From DATCIH01 sp036507955 (GTDB lineage: Bacteria; Bacillota; Clostridia; Clostridiales; Clostridiaceae), in NCBI GenBank assembly GCA_036507955.1, contig DATCIH010000116.1, positions 69,015 through 133,014 on the forward strand: 64,000 nucleotides of DNA, in the 5' to 3' direction. The position numbers and the translations under genes are program-made. Each line of letters begins with the position of its first letter. The stretch's first letter is position 1. Positions 42,823 through 52,808 of the stretch are shown piece by piece. The notes beneath the pieces were generated by a model. That model was not told the DNA's origin, did not search any database, and saw only the letters and a list, made by a program, of their open reading frames with translations.

Positions 42823-44175
42823 TCACTGGGCAACTGCTTTGTTAGAAAACTTAGCACCAACGATCATTACAATTGCAAAGACTATTAGATATGCAACAAC
42901 TGCCATTTTATGAGAAAAACAAGCAGCAATTATCATGAAAATGCATCCTGCTAAAGAAATAATAGGCATTACAAATCTCTTGAAGAAGCTTAAATCTTTT
43001 TCTTTCCTTATCATCATAATGAAAATAGGAATATACATTGCATAAATAGTAACTATAGGTAATTCTGAAGAATCAAAACAAAAAAATCCAAACCAAGGTT
43101 TTGTTAAGTTAGCACCATAGAAGAACAATAACCATATAGCACAAAGAAGTAGTCCAAGGACAGCTGAATTTGTTGGCATATTTGTCTCTTTATCAATTTG
43201 TTTAAATACCTTTGGTTTTGGTCCAAAGCCTCTTACAGCTATTGAATAAATACCACGAGTACATCCCAGCATTAATCCGTTTAAAGTTCCCAGACAAGAA
43301 ATGATAACAAATACAAATATTAGTGAACCACCAACAGAAGAAAATATTGTTTGAAATGCCAATTTAGCTCCTGCTTCCCCACCTGACATCATAACTTTGT
43401 TTGTTACAGCTCCAGCCAATCCAATATAATAAAGTATATAAATGATCATAATAGTAAAAGTTCCTGCAACAAGAGCTAACGGAAGATTTTTCTTTGCATC
43501 CCTTAATTCAGCATTTATACTTGTAGCAATAATCCAACCCTCATATGCAAAAGCTGTAGCAACAACAGCTGTAAATAATGCATTTAAAGTATTTACTTCT
43601 TTTACTACTGTTGTAAAATTAGTTATAGTCATTCCACTACTGATACCTATTACTGTCCCAACTACAGCCATTAATGTAAGTGGAATAAGTTTTATAATGG
43701 TTGTACTAACTTGAAATTTACCTGCTAAAATTGGTGATAAGGCATTTAATGCATAGCTGCCAATCAAATACAGACACGCAATAATCATGCATTCTCCTCC
43801 TGTAATTGGAAATCCAACTAATACACAAGTATATCTAGCCGATACCCATGCTAATACTGAAGTCAATGTTGGATAGTAAATCAATGCCATAAACCACCCA
43901 ACATAATATCCATACGTTTTGCCCATAGTAGCTTCTGCATAATCTACGATACCATTTACATATTGATATTTAGTTGCCATTACAGCAAAGGTATAGGCGC
44001 AAGAAATCATAATAATGCCACCTATAACCCAAGCTAGTATACCGAGTGTAAGATTTCCTCCAGTTGCAGTTAAAACTTTTTCTGCTTTAAAAAAAACACC
44101 ACTGCCAATGACAATACCAACAACCATGGCTATGGCCGTAATCAAACCATACTTTTTTTCTAACTTTATTTCCAT
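42823..44175 (-). CDS. APC-family amino acid permease
   Basis: The 450-residue protein has about twelve membrane helices and the APC opening GLITAIAMVVGIVIGSGVFFK, with GGIIMISCAYTFAVMATKY and YAYEGWIIATSINAELRDAKKN-type internal motifs. It imports or exchanges amino acids across the membrane. Sequence alone does not give the substrate. A glutamate decarboxylase lies 5 kb away, but this is not a close GadC look-alike (no pH-gating C-plug). It converges with the coat-like gene. Confidence 0.85.
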   Translation of the reverse strand: MEIKLEKKYGLITAIAMVVGIVIGSGVFFKAEKVLTATGGNLTLGILAWVIGGIIMISCAYTFAVMATKYQYVNGIVDYAEATMGKTYGYYVGWFMALIYYPTLTSVLAWVSARYTCVLVGFPITGGECMIIACLYLIGSYALNALSPILAGKFQVSTTIIKLIPLTLMAVVGTVIGISSGMTITNFTTVVKEVNTLNALFTAVVATAFAYEGWIIATSINAELRDAKKNLPLALVAGTFTIMIIYILYYIGLAGAVTNKVMMSGGEAGAKLAFQTIFSSVGGSLIFVFVIISCLGTLNGLMLGCTRGIYSIAVRGFGPKPKVFKQIDKETNMPTNSAVLGLLLCAIWLLFFYGANLTKPWFGFFCFDSSELPIVTIYAMYIPIFIMMIRKEKDLSFFKRFVMPIISLAGCIFMIIAACFSHKMAVVAYLIVFAIVMIVGAKFSNKAVAQ

Positions 44176-44267
44176 AATTAAACCATTCCCCCGTAATTTT
44201 TAAATCCTTCTTATTACACTTTAGACCTTTAAAATGATAAAATCAATATAAAAAAAAGTCAAATAAA

Positions 44268-44305
44268 AAGCTACCACTCATATCAAATGCATTAGTGGTA
44301 GCTTT
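44268..44305 (-). terminator. Terminator of the cheY-MshEN/CheX operon
   Basis: A perfect 12-bp stem (AAAGCTACCACT) with 14-base loop followed by TTTTTATTTG on the minus strand. Confidence 0.8.
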
Positions 44306-44314
44306 ACTAAATTA

Positions 44315-45184
44315 CTAAAGAGCTATGATAAGTTCCATTTTACCAAAAGGTAATTCTATTGGAAGCACATAGGTAGAAGAAATCACCTTTTCAAAAGACA
44401 CTGCTTGAGGCTCCATATCCAATTTTATTCCTCTGTTTGACATCTCTACAAGATACAATCCATTGTTTAAATTCAGAAATTCGCCTACTGAATCCTTAGT
44501 CATTTCATCCACAGTGGATAATTCTTCCTCCGCAAATCTGGATGCAATTTTTGCAAATACAACCTCATCTGCATTAATATATGTTTGTAAAATAATTGAG
44601 TTTTTAATTTTTTGGTGAGCTGCCCATTTGGTTTTGTATTCTTCAACTTTTATAATTTTATTTGTGTAAATTTCCGAATCAATAAATCGAATAATATTTC
44701 TCATAAACAAAGCAATGTAGTGCTTTATTTCTATACCATATTTATCGCTTTCTAGATTAACATAAATATTTATGATTCCCTCTACATCATCTTTTTGCAA
44801 CGCATCAAACTGACTTTCGGATATGCTATATTTTTTCTTATATTTATTAATTGCTTCTTCAAATTTTTCAAGAGTCATATAGTTTTTATCTACTAAGGCT
44901 TGTGCAAGTAAAAGATGACCAAATTTTTGCGAAGAAAGCAATTCTTCTATTTGTTCCTCTTTAATAAAGCCAGCTTCTACAGCCAACTCTCCAAAACGTT
45001 TATCAACCTTTGCTTGCATTTGATGTATCTGACTCACCTGCTGTGAATTCATATATCCTGCATTTATAGCTAAAACTCCGAGTTTTAGATGAACTGATTG
45101 TTTATATTCAATAGCCGCATTTAATTGGGGCTTTGTGAGATATTTTTCATTTAATAAATATTGACCAAAATATTGACTAAACAT
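44315..45184 (-). CDS. MshEN-like repeats fused to a CheX-type CheY-P phosphatase domain
   Basis: Residues 1-125 hold four copies of a LGxxLVxxGYxxxxQLxxALxxQ-like motif (FGQYLLNEKYLTKPQL, LGVLAINAGYMNSQQV, FGELAVEAGFIKEEQI, FGHLLLAQALV), the pattern of MshEN/GspE N-terminal domains that bind cyclic di-GMP. Residues 130-289 carry DSVGEFLNLNNG, the D-x3-E-x2-N phosphatase motif of CheX/CheC. The CheY-like gene is 17 bp upstream in the same operon. The simplest reading is a nucleotide-responsive phosphatase for that CheY. The fusion is uncommon. Start ATG 45184, GAGGAG. Confidence 0.65.
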   Translation of the reverse strand: MFSQYFGQYLLNEKYLTKPQLNAAIEYKQSVHLKLGVLAINAGYMNSQQVSQIHQMQAKVDKRFGELAVEAGFIKEEQIEELLSSQKFGHLLLAQALVDKNYMTLEKFEEAINKYKKKYSISESQFDALQKDDVEGIINIYVNLESDKYGIEIKHYIALFMRNIIRFIDSEIYTNKIIKVEEYKTKWAAHQKIKNSIILQTYINADEVVFAKIASRFAEEELSTVDEMTKDSVGEFLNLNNGLYLVEMSNRGIKLDMEPQAVSFEKVISSTYVLPIELPFGKMELIIAL

Positions 45185-45201
45185 AGCTCCACTCTCCTCG
45201 A

Positions 45202-45570
45202 TTATTTTAAGTTAAGGATAATCTTATTAATTTGTTCTTTTTCCCAAGGCTTTTGGATAAAATCATATGCTCCTGCTTTTAATGACTCTTTAACATGTTC
45301 TTTCGTACCAGCTGAAGATGCCATTACAACTTTTGCATCTTTATCAAATTCTATTATTTCTTTAACTGCTTCAATTCCATTTTTAACAGGCATAATTATA
45401 TCCATAAATACCAAATCTGGATTACTCTCTTTGTAAATATTTATTGCTTCCTGCCCATCCTTAGCTTCTAAAACATCCTCACAACCACAATTTTTTACTA
45501 TTTCTTTTAGCTTTTTTCTCATTAACATAGAATCATCACATATTAATATTTTGAATAAGTTTTCTGTCAT
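45202..45570 (-). CDS. cheY: CheY-like single-domain response regulator
   Basis: A stand-alone receiver of about 122 residues: acidic pair in ICDDSMLMRKK, phosphoacceptor Asp in VFMDIIMPVKNG, Ser in VVMASSAG and Lys in DFIQKPWEK. ATG 45570 follows GGGAGGGG, so I do not use the extra five residues upstream. Gene 17 bp before the MshEN-CheX fusion, its probable phosphatase. It may speak to the flagellar motor or to a type IV pilus machine. Confidence 0.87.
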   Translation of the reverse strand: MTENLFKILICDDSMLMRKKLKEIVKNCGCEDVLEAKDGQEAINIYKESNPDLVFMDIIMPVKNGIEAVKEIIEFDKDAKVVMASSAGTKEHVKESLKAGAYDFIQKPWEKEQINKIILNLK

Positions 45571-45824
45571 TGAAACCCCTCCCATATAATTTGAAAATTC
45601 GAAACTCTTAGGTTTAAAAACAATATTTCAATATTCTATATAATTCGTCACAAAACGTTATTTTCCCTTTATATTATTTCCAAATTCTTATATAAGCCAT
45701 AATAAATTTATGGTAAACTAATAAAAGACATTATGAGTAATGAAAGTTAATTTCATTATCATCCATCATAGCTAATTGCGAGTGAAGTTAATGTGAAATT
45801 ATACACTAGGGTGGGAGCGAAAAA

Positions 45825-47087
45825 ATGCGATTTTTAAAAAAACTATCTAAAAAAACTTTAGATTACAATTTCCGTATTAATAATCTAAATGGAATCCTTC
45901 AAGCACTTTCTCTAAACTTAGTAATTCCTTTTGCAAGTCTTTACACGAAAAGGCTAAATGGAACAGATAGTGATATAGCATTATTAAATGCATATCCTTC
46001 TATATTTTCAATTCTTGCAGTTATTCTAGGAACCTATTTGTTTAGAAGATTTAGAAACAAGAAAAAAATAACCTCTATATTTTTTACTCTTGCTAGAGCT
46101 TTCTTCTTGGTTTTTGCACTTATACCATTTTTGCCGGTCTGGCTAAGACCTGGACTGTTTGTATTTCTCTACGGAGCTATGAGCTTTCCAAATTCCATAG
46201 CAAATATAGGATGGCAATCTTACTTTGCAGATTTATTTCCTCAAAAGTGGAGAGGACGAGCTTTTTCCACAAGAAGCTCTCTAGCAACCACTAGTGCACT
46301 TATAGTAACTTTAATCTCAGGAAATCTGATTTATTTTTTAGCTAGTAAGGATAATGAGAGAATTAAACTTTATCAAATATTCTTTATCATAGCTTTTATT
46401 ATAGCCATATTTGAAATTTTATCTTTTACCCGGCATAGACAAGATACTAATAATACTCAAGTTGAAACTATTTCCGAGTTTGAAAACCAGCCTTTAATTA
46501 ATAGACTTCAAGAGATGTGGAAACTAATAAAAGCTAACAAAAGATTTTTAGATTTTTGTATATGTGTAGTTATATTCCACTTTGCGTGGCAAATGGGATG
46601 GGCATTATTTTTCAGCTATGAATTTGACGTGCTTCATTCAAATGAACTCTGGACTTCTATGATATTCACTGTTTCTTGTGTATTCCAAGCTCTATCCTAT
46701 CCAATTTGGCAAAAACTTTCAGAAAAAAAAGGTAATACATTTGCAATAACAATCGCAATATTTCTAATGGCTATGACTCCCTTTTTATATTTGCTATCAA
46801 CGAATATAATACATATTGTTATTCTTAATATCATTACTGGCACTGCTGTTGCAGGAACCACCCTATTACTTCTTAATAACTTATTTGAGGTAGCGCCTAG
46901 CAAAGATAGAACCATATATATATCTATTTATACTGTTTTAATAAACATAACTCTCATGTTTGCTCCTCTAATGGGTATGATGATTAAGAGCTTAACAAAC
47001 ATATATATTGCTTTATTTGTTGTAGGTATACTTAGACTTTTATCTTCATTTGCATTTTATTTTAGGCATTTAAAATATAAAAAATAA
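45825..47087 (+). CDS. MFS transporter
   Basis: The 420-residue protein has about twelve hydrophobic helices with cytoplasmic loops of charged residues, for example RRFRNKKKI after helix 2 and PQKWRGRAFSTRSSL (an MFS loop motif) near residue 140. Members of this branch export drugs or import small solutes. The GGGTGGGAGCG ahead of ATG 45825 fits. Substrate unknown. It ends in a shared hairpin at 47083-47115. Confidence 0.8.
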   Translation: MRFLKKLSKKTLDYNFRINNLNGILQALSLNLVIPFASLYTKRLNGTDSDIALLNAYPSIFSILAVILGTYLFRRFRNKKKITSIFFTLARAFFLVFALIPFLPVWLRPGLFVFLYGAMSFPNSIANIGWQSYFADLFPQKWRGRAFSTRSSLATTSALIVTLISGNLIYFLASKDNERIKLYQIFFIIAFIIAIFEILSFTRHRQDTNNTQVETISEFENQPLINRLQEMWKLIKANKRFLDFCICVVIFHFAWQMGWALFFSYEFDVLHSNELWTSMIFTVSCVFQALSYPIWQKLSEKKGNTFAITIAIFLMAMTPFLYLLSTNIIHIVILNIITGTAVAGTTLLLLNNLFEVAPSKDRTIYISIYTVLINITLMFAPLMGMMIKSLTNIYIALFVVGILRLLSSFAFYFRHLKYKK

Positions 47088-47115
47088 TCCCTCCGGATTT
47101 TCCAGAGGGATTATT
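47083..47115 (-). terminator. Terminator shared by MFS gene and the convergent SDR gene
   Basis: AATAATCCCTC and GAGGGATTATT form a stem; the minus strand continues with TTTTTTAT. The left arm includes the MFS stop codon. Confidence 0.7.
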
Positions 47116-47154
47116 GCCACTATATACGAATTGTTAATTTATTCAAGCTTCTAT

Positions 47155-48129
47155 TTACCATACGTGGTAAACGCTATGTACCTGTTCCCCTGCAAGAATT
47201 TTGCTCGCACGGTCAATATTCCACTGAACGTGCTCTTTCAGATCTTCATCACCTTCAAAGGATAATCCGAAGACACGTTCCATTTTACTTGCATTATAAT
47301 AGGACGGTTTGCCTTCTTCTTCAGCATTTGGAACAATAACTTTACTAGAAGAACCAGTCAAAGCGATTGCAATCTGTGCAATTTCTGCCCAAGTAATAAA
47401 TTTTTTACCAAGTGCCATAAAAGTTTCGTTGTTCAAATTACTTTCTACCAGTTTTACATAAAGCTGTGCAATCTGTTTACCGGAAAGGTACTGAGTACCA
47501 TCGAATTTATCAAAAGTTAGGTCTTCATTTTGAAGAACTGCTTTTGCAATGTTTAAAAAACGAACATCAGACTGGGATGCGCCGCCTTCATAAGCCGGAT
47601 TCGAAAAAACATAGCCTGGTCGAATAACATTCCTTGCTATTTTAGTTTTGGCTCCATAAACACCCTGTCCATCGTAATACTGATTAAAGCCCATCAGATA
47701 CATTTCGGCAGAAGCTTTGGTTGCACCGTACAGGTCGCCTGGAAGTAATTGAGCAGTTTCATCCATGCCATCACGTAGAGCACCCATGGCAGCTGTAGAA
47801 CTTGTGTAAACAAACTTTTTCAACCCAGCTTTTTCAGCAGCATTTACTAAAAACAGTGTAACCTTAGTGTCATGTTCAAGCATTTCAACTGGGTCATTAC
47901 CCCAACCAAGTGCTATATGTACAACAGCATCACAGCCCTGAAGTGCTTTTTCCATTACATCTAACTCAAGCATGTTGCCCTTTACGAGGGTTACGTTAGG
48001 AAGGATTTTATAAGCGGGAATACGTTCTGTAGTACGGGTAAGCAATACAATCTTATGACCTGCAGCAAGCAATGCTTTGGTAACGTTTTGTCCGATATTG
48101 CCTGTACCACCAGTAACAAATATTTTCAT
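47155..48129 (-). CDS. NAD(P)-dependent extended SDR epimerase/dehydratase family protein
   Basis: The 324-residue protein begins MKIFVTGGTGNIGQNVTKALL (Rossmann TGGTGxIG), has a DAVVHIALGWG segment and the YGATKASAE active-site Tyr-x3-Lys. ATG 48129 is next to GGAGG; the longer frame to 48213 lacks a site. It resembles the NmrA/SDR-a type used on sugars or ketones. No operon partner. Substrate unknown. Confidence 0.82.
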   Translation of the reverse strand: MKIFVTGGTGNIGQNVTKALLAAGHKIVLLTRTTERIPAYKILPNVTLVKGNMLELDVMEKALQGCDAVVHIALGWGNDPVEMLEHDTKVTLFLVNAAEKAGLKKFVYTSSTAAMGALRDGMDETAQLLPGDLYGATKASAEMYLMGFNQYYDGQGVYGAKTKIARNVIRPGYVFSNPAYEGGASQSDVRFLNIAKAVLQNEDLTFDKFDGTQYLSGKQIAQLYVKLVESNLNNETFMALGKKFITWAEIAQIAIALTGSSSKVIVPNAEEEGKPSYYNASKMERVFGLSFEGDEDLKEHVQWNIDRASKILAGEQVHSVYHVW

Positions 48130-48222
48130 GTTAATTCCTCCAATATTATATTTTTGATATTGAGTAAATTGATTTCCTATTCCATTATACTTCAAGTACA
48201 AAGATATTAGCATTTTTTCTTC

Positions 48223-49728
48223 CTATTTTGTTATATTTACTTTGCTATAAGTCTTATAATTAGGTGAATCTTCACTAACTATTTTATCTAGTTTCCAGCT
48301 ATATCCATTTGAGCTATCGTAAACTAGGGAATATATAGCTACAACGTTGACAGTCTTCAGCTTTCCTTTATCCATATAGGTAATATTGCCATAAACATAT
48401 TTAATATTATTAATATTCTTCTGAGATAGTATCTCAGAAGTCTTGAACGTCTTTGCTTCTTCAGTTGTTATTTTGTGAGTAGTGGGGAATAATAAAAATA
48501 CATTGCTTCCTTCAATTTCAGTACTCGGAATAGTGCCTATTATATAATCATTAGATATCTCATTTACAGTAGCAACTAAAACAGTGCTTTGTGATTTTGC
48601 TAAGAAGGCAATATTACTAAAAGATAAGGAAAAGGTATAATTAGTTTCCAAGGTTGACGTTAATTGGCCTGCTATATTTTCCCTTTTAGAAGTTGCTTTT
48701 AATATTTTATTTTGTACATCAAATTCCGTATTAGATATATCTGTACTCTTAGTAAAGCTATCATTTATTGCAAAGCTTTTTCCTCCAAATAAGTCTTTAT
48801 ATGTTACGTTTTCTTGTAGTCCCTGTTTTTTTATAATTTCAATAATCTTTTCTTGTGGAAAAGAGGGTGATATGGCTAATTTAAAGTCTTCAGTACTATT
48901 TCTTTCAATAGTATCAATTGCCCACTTTTCATTTATAAATTCAAGCTCGCATTTTATATCTCCTGCTGCTGTTAACAATCCATTGTCAATTTTCGCTGTC
49001 ACCAGAACTTCTTCTTTACTCTTTTCTAAATCAGGTGTTCTTAAATTGATATTAAAGCTTTTAACGTTATTTTCACTTAAATCTATTGTTTCATCGGATA
49101 TTACAATAGTTTGTTTTTTTAATCCCTCCAATAACAGTTTATCATCTATACCTACTACAGGCTTTATCACTACGTCTCCTACAATGCCAACTGTTCCACT
49201 AAATTCCCATTGATTTTTCCCTTTATCAATGTACATCATTGATAGCAAAGTTTTCGCTTCAAATTCACCATTATTTAAGGTTATTGCCACTTTAAAAGTA
49301 TCTTCACTCTTTTTCTTGTCTGTATTGCTGCTTTTTATACTTAAGCTTTTTATATAACTTTTCTTTACTTCCATTTTTGTACCACTAGGTAAGGTCACTA
49401 TCTTTCCAATTAGATCTTCATTTATCATTGACTGATTTACAGGTTTCGCGATAAGAAATTTGTACCCCAGCACTCCCACCATCATAATAAATAATATTGA
49501 TACAATAGACAAAATTACTTTTTTTTGTTTTAATATGTTTTTAAAATCACCAAATAATTTATCTATATTATATTTTTTTATCATCTCTTCTGTTATTATT
49601 GGCATCTCTAATGTATCATGTTTGCTTTCCTCGGTGGTGGGTCCTTCAATTATTTTTTCTCCACAATACGGACAAAATTTTAATCCATTAACATTATTAA
49701 ATTCATTTTCACAACTACTGCAAATCAT
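48223..49728 (-). CDS. Zinc-ribbon membrane protein with large extracellular domain
   Basis: The 501-residue protein starts with a zinc ribbon (CSSCENEF...CPYCGEK, residues 3-22) on the cytosolic side, a membrane helix at about 70-92 (ILSIVSILFIMMVGVLGYKFL) and a long beta-rich extracellular part with repeated LSGTKMEVKKS/ SGTVGIVGDV-like segments. This layout (zinc ribbon, one helix, outer domain) recurs in clostridial TcaA-like or envelope-stress proteins. Function unknown. GGAGG upstream of ATG 49728. Confidence 0.55.
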   Translation of the reverse strand: MICSSCENEFNNVNGLKFCPYCGEKIIEGPTTEESKHDTLEMPIITEEMIKKYNIDKLFGDFKNILKQKKVILSIVSILFIMMVGVLGYKFLIAKPVNQSMINEDLIGKIVTLPSGTKMEVKKSYIKSLSIKSSNTDKKKSEDTFKVAITLNNGEFEAKTLLSMMYIDKGKNQWEFSGTVGIVGDVVIKPVVGIDDKLLLEGLKKQTIVISDETIDLSENNVKSFNINLRTPDLEKSKEEVLVTAKIDNGLLTAAGDIKCELEFINEKWAIDTIERNSTEDFKLAISPSFPQEKIIEIIKKQGLQENVTYKDLFGGKSFAINDSFTKSTDISNTEFDVQNKILKATSKRENIAGQLTSTLETNYTFSLSFSNIAFLAKSQSTVLVATVNEISNDYIIGTIPSTEIEGSNVFLLFPTTHKITTEEAKTFKTSEILSQKNINNIKYVYGNITYMDKGKLKTVNVVAIYSLVYDSSNGYSWKLDKIVSEDSPNYKTYSKVNITK

Positions 49729-49817
49729 AGGTTCCCTCCAAGTATTGATCTAGGACAGTAAACATTATCTTTTGTTGATGCCCGATTTATCTTATTATAT
49801 TCTAATATGTTAGAAAT

Positions 49818-50640
49818 TTAAAGTGCTTTTGCATTCTCTAAAGTTAAACCTTTAATTACTTGAAGGACTAAATTAATTGTTGCTTCTATATCAAAGGAAG
49901 CAGAGTAGCAGTAATGGGTATGGGCATATCTTACTGGTATACCTAAAACTAGGGTTGGTACGCCAGCATTTGATAGATGTATTTTCCCTCCATTTGTACT
50001 ACCTTGAGTTCTAGCTGCACTTTGGTAGGCTATATTATTAGCTTTAGCGATTTCCTTTGAGAATTTTATGAATTTAGGATTACCTATCATTGAGCTATCA
50101 ATATGTCTTATTTGAGTACCTTTATTAAGGGTACCCTGTGCTGCATATTCTTCAAAATAAATATCATCTGCAGGTGTTCCTTCTATAACTATCGCCAAAT
50201 CAGGCTTTATTTTCCTAGCAGTTACCTGTGATCCACGAGCTCCAACTTCAATTCCAAAATCGTTTATAACCTCTTCTATACTACTTGCTCCAATATCTAT
50301 AAATATATCTTCAAGAGCTAGTTTTTTATCTCTATCAGCTAAGCTCATAAAATGAGGTGGCCTAGAGGTTGTTATTCCCTTTATATATTCACCCCCGACT
50401 ATTTTTTATCTTTACCATATGAGCTGGTATATTATTTGTAATCCAACCTCCAAGGGGTAGAAATTTAATAAGACCCTTTGGTGTTATTGCTTGTACCATA
50501 AATCCTACCTCATCGGTATGACAATCAAGCATTATGATAGGTCTATTTCCTTTATTTTTTGGAAGACTAGTATAAGCATTATTCATGTTATCTACCTCAA
50601 AATTAACATCCTTTGAATATTTCCTCTTTTCAATCTTTTA
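49818..50640 (-). pseudogene. M42-family aminopeptidase, decayed
   Basis: The minus strand begins inside the protein (FEVDNMNNAY with no start), has LDCHTDEVGFMVQA and LPLGGW, then frameshifts near 50390 at a run of five G (SRG stop versus GGEYIKGITTSRP). It resumes FIDIGASSIEEV...FGIEVGARGSQVTAR. In an intact M42 enzyme about 75 residues with the catalytic Asp and Glu lie between FGI and EVG. The C-terminal GGKIHLSNAGVPTLVLGIPVRYAHT is present. Three lesions (N-terminal loss, frameshift, internal deletion) make it inactive. Confidence 0.75.
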
Positions 50641-50703
50641 TTAATAAGCCACCCGTTATTGTGGAATTAGGGCACATGGCAGACAGACGAAATATTCGTC
50701 ACA

Positions 50704-51831
50704 TTATTTTGCTAAAATTTCTTTAATATACGTTGTTAAAACTTTTGCTGAATTCTCATGTGATAACATTCCTGGATGGCTTCTTGCGCCTAATGTTTCT
50801 TCTGTGGTATTTGGAAGCTCTATAACAGAAACCTTTTTATCTCCAGTTTTTTTAGTATACACATCTATTGCATGATAAACAGCTGCCATCATTGGCATAC
50901 CTAGCATTCCGTATGCCCATATGATATGAGCCTTCTTATTATATTTTCTAAGTTTAGTAAGAAACTGCACCGCTGCCTCCTTAAAGGCTTCTAAATCTTC
51001 TTCATTAAAGGTGCCATCATCATTTAATCGTTGTTTGCATGTTTCCCCTGTTACTTCATCCCTCCACTGTGGTGAGTTAAAAGCACCACTATCATTTGTC
51101 CCAAGATTAACTATCACCACATCGGGCTGCCAAGAAGTAAAATCATTTTCCTTAAAAGCTCCTAAGTTTTCATTTTTTTCTCCAGTAAGAAGACCACAAA
51201 CTTTGTCATAATACTCTGGGATATTAGCATGTGGATTATTATCCCACCCTGTAAGTAGGCCCCATCCACTTTGAGAAATAATTCTATATTCTGCATTCAT
51301 AGCTTCTGCTGTCATTGCACTGTAATTGATTAAGGCACTAAACCACATAGGAATCCAGTCTTCCTCAGCCTTAGCCCCTATTGCTCCTTCACCGGATGTA
51401 ATACTATCCCCTATGAACTCAAATTTATATTTCTTTTCCACCACAGGCAAAAATTTTCCATCAAACTTCACCGCATGTATCTGCATTGAGCAAAGCTGAT
51501 CTCCACTCATAGCCTGTACATCTTTTACAATACGAACATTTTTTATAGTATTTTCATTCATGGCTCTAAATACGCAAAGCCAATGCCTCCCTGCAATTAA
51601 CATTTGTCTGCTTACAGCAGCGGAATTAATAACTATGCTAATCCAAGGCTCATAAACATCATAATCTACCTCTACTTCAATTCAAAGTTCAGTACCTTTT
51701 GCATTTACTTCAATAGCACTTCCTGTCCAAAAGAGTGTTAATGGAGAAAGACGCCCTGTTGTCCTACCATGAACCTTTAAATTTTTAATTTCAGATAAGG
51801 CATATACCTTTAATTTTTCATTTTCCTTCAT
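50704..51831 (-). pseudogene. SGNH esterase (CE2-like, carbohydrate esterase) broken by an in-frame TGA
   Basis: ATG 51831 (GGAGG upstream) opens a 376-codon frame with one TGA at codon 50 (51682-51684) between AKGTEL and IEVEVDYDVYEPWI, where a Trp fits. The C-terminal SGNH hydrolase has FEFIGDSITSGEG (Ser), NLGTNDSG and RSHPGMLSH (His). N-terminal beta domain plus SGNH is the CE2 layout of acetyl-xylan esterases. Everything else is intact, so the mutation looks recent. From 51603 an internal ATG could give a 299-residue protein. Confidence 0.72.
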
Positions 51832-51988
51832 CGTTAGTTCCTCCAATATTTTCATTAACCATAAATTACATCTTCAATCTCTGTTGCTATTTTAACTTAT
51901 TTATTGTAATAATACAGCTTTTTTCGTAAGTTTCTCATCTATCTATATTAGATATCTGTCAGCAGGTTTCAAAACATTACTTAGTTTA

Positions 51989-52243
51989 TGGTCAACTCCT
52001 ACTCAAGAAAATGGATGGATGGGTGCCATGACAATTCCACGTACATGATTCATTAGAAATCCTTACCAAAGTAAAGATTATTGATAAATCTTCCATAGAA
52101 GTATTTGCTAAGAGTGGAAAATTAGTCATGTCAAATAGAATTTATCCTGATAGACAAAGTAACAATTATGATTTTTTAATGAAGATGGAAATATTCAAGT
52201 CGAGTACTTAAATAAGTGGGATTTAAATTCCGCATGGAATTAA
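51989..52243 (+). pseudogene. GH32 fructan hydrolase C-terminal remnant
   Basis: The plus strand keeps WSTPTQENGWMGAMTIPRT then a stop, and in a second frame KIIDKSSIEVFAKSGKLVM and YPDRQSNNYDFFNEDG, ending WNLNSAWN-like at TAA 52243. These are the GAMTIPRE strand and the DKSSIEVFAN motif of the GH32 C-terminal beta-sandwich (sucrases, levanases, inulinases). The catalytic propeller is gone. Not tracked by any intact gene here. Confidence 0.65.
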
Positions 52244-52330
52244 TATTAATTTTAGCTAATGTAAGTATTTTTTCTCTTGTTTCTTCACTTACATTCCCAC
52301 AATCATTTAACTAAACTTGTAAAAATTTTT
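52244..52330. other. Short spacer downstream of GH32 and AraC remnants
   Basis: AT-rich, no gene or hairpin that I can support. Confidence 0.3.
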
Positions 52331-52808
52331 CTACTTCTTATTAATTTTATCAACAGAAATCAACCTCTCATATTCTTGAGGGGTCATGCCGGTAATATCC
52401 TTAAACACAGTAAAAAAATAAGTGTAATTATTAAAACCTAACTTTTGTATTAGTGGCTTCAATTTACAACCTTCACTTATCATTTTCTTTGCTTGTTCTA
52501 TCCTTACAGAATTGAGATATGCCACAAATCCTTTACCACATTCTTCCTTAAACAACTTACTTAAATATTGTGGAGACATATTAACATAAAGAGACACATC
52601 GGTTAAAGATATATCCTTACTATAATTATTTAAAATAAACTCAATGGCTTTTTTAATTGAGGTAGAATAATTATAATGAATACTATTTCCAGTAAGTACA
52701 TCTATCAAAGAGCTATAAAGTTCTTTAAACCACTTTAATAGATCATCTAAGTTTCCGACCTTTATAATTTTCTCATAAAGATTGATATTGTTGGGATATA
52801 TCTTGTCA
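52331..52808 (-). pseudogene. AraC/YesN C-terminal fragment fused to a permease start
   Basis: The fragment keeps the double helix-turn-helix (DISLTDVSLYVNMSPQYLSKLFKEEC and LGFNNYTYFFTVFKD, ending MTPQEYE). About 150 residues survive of a longer regulator. Its upstream edge, around 52808, reads straight into the beginning of an ABC permease (next entry) in another frame. A deletion therefore removed the promoter, receiver and most of the permease. No start codon of its own is convincing. Confidence 0.7.

Noticed and set aside
42823..44175. GadC glutamate/GABA antiporter partnered with gadB
   Set aside because: It is 5 kb from gadB, separated by unrelated genes, and lacks the C-terminal plug typical of GadC; only a general APC permease can be supported.
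51682..51684. TGA read as tryptophan or selenocysteine (also at 16158 in the GH125 remnant)
   Set aside because: Intact genes here use TGG for Trp and TGA as a normal stop (for example yesN at 18011). The GH125 frame is decayed anyway, and no selenocysteine insertion hairpin was seen after either codon.
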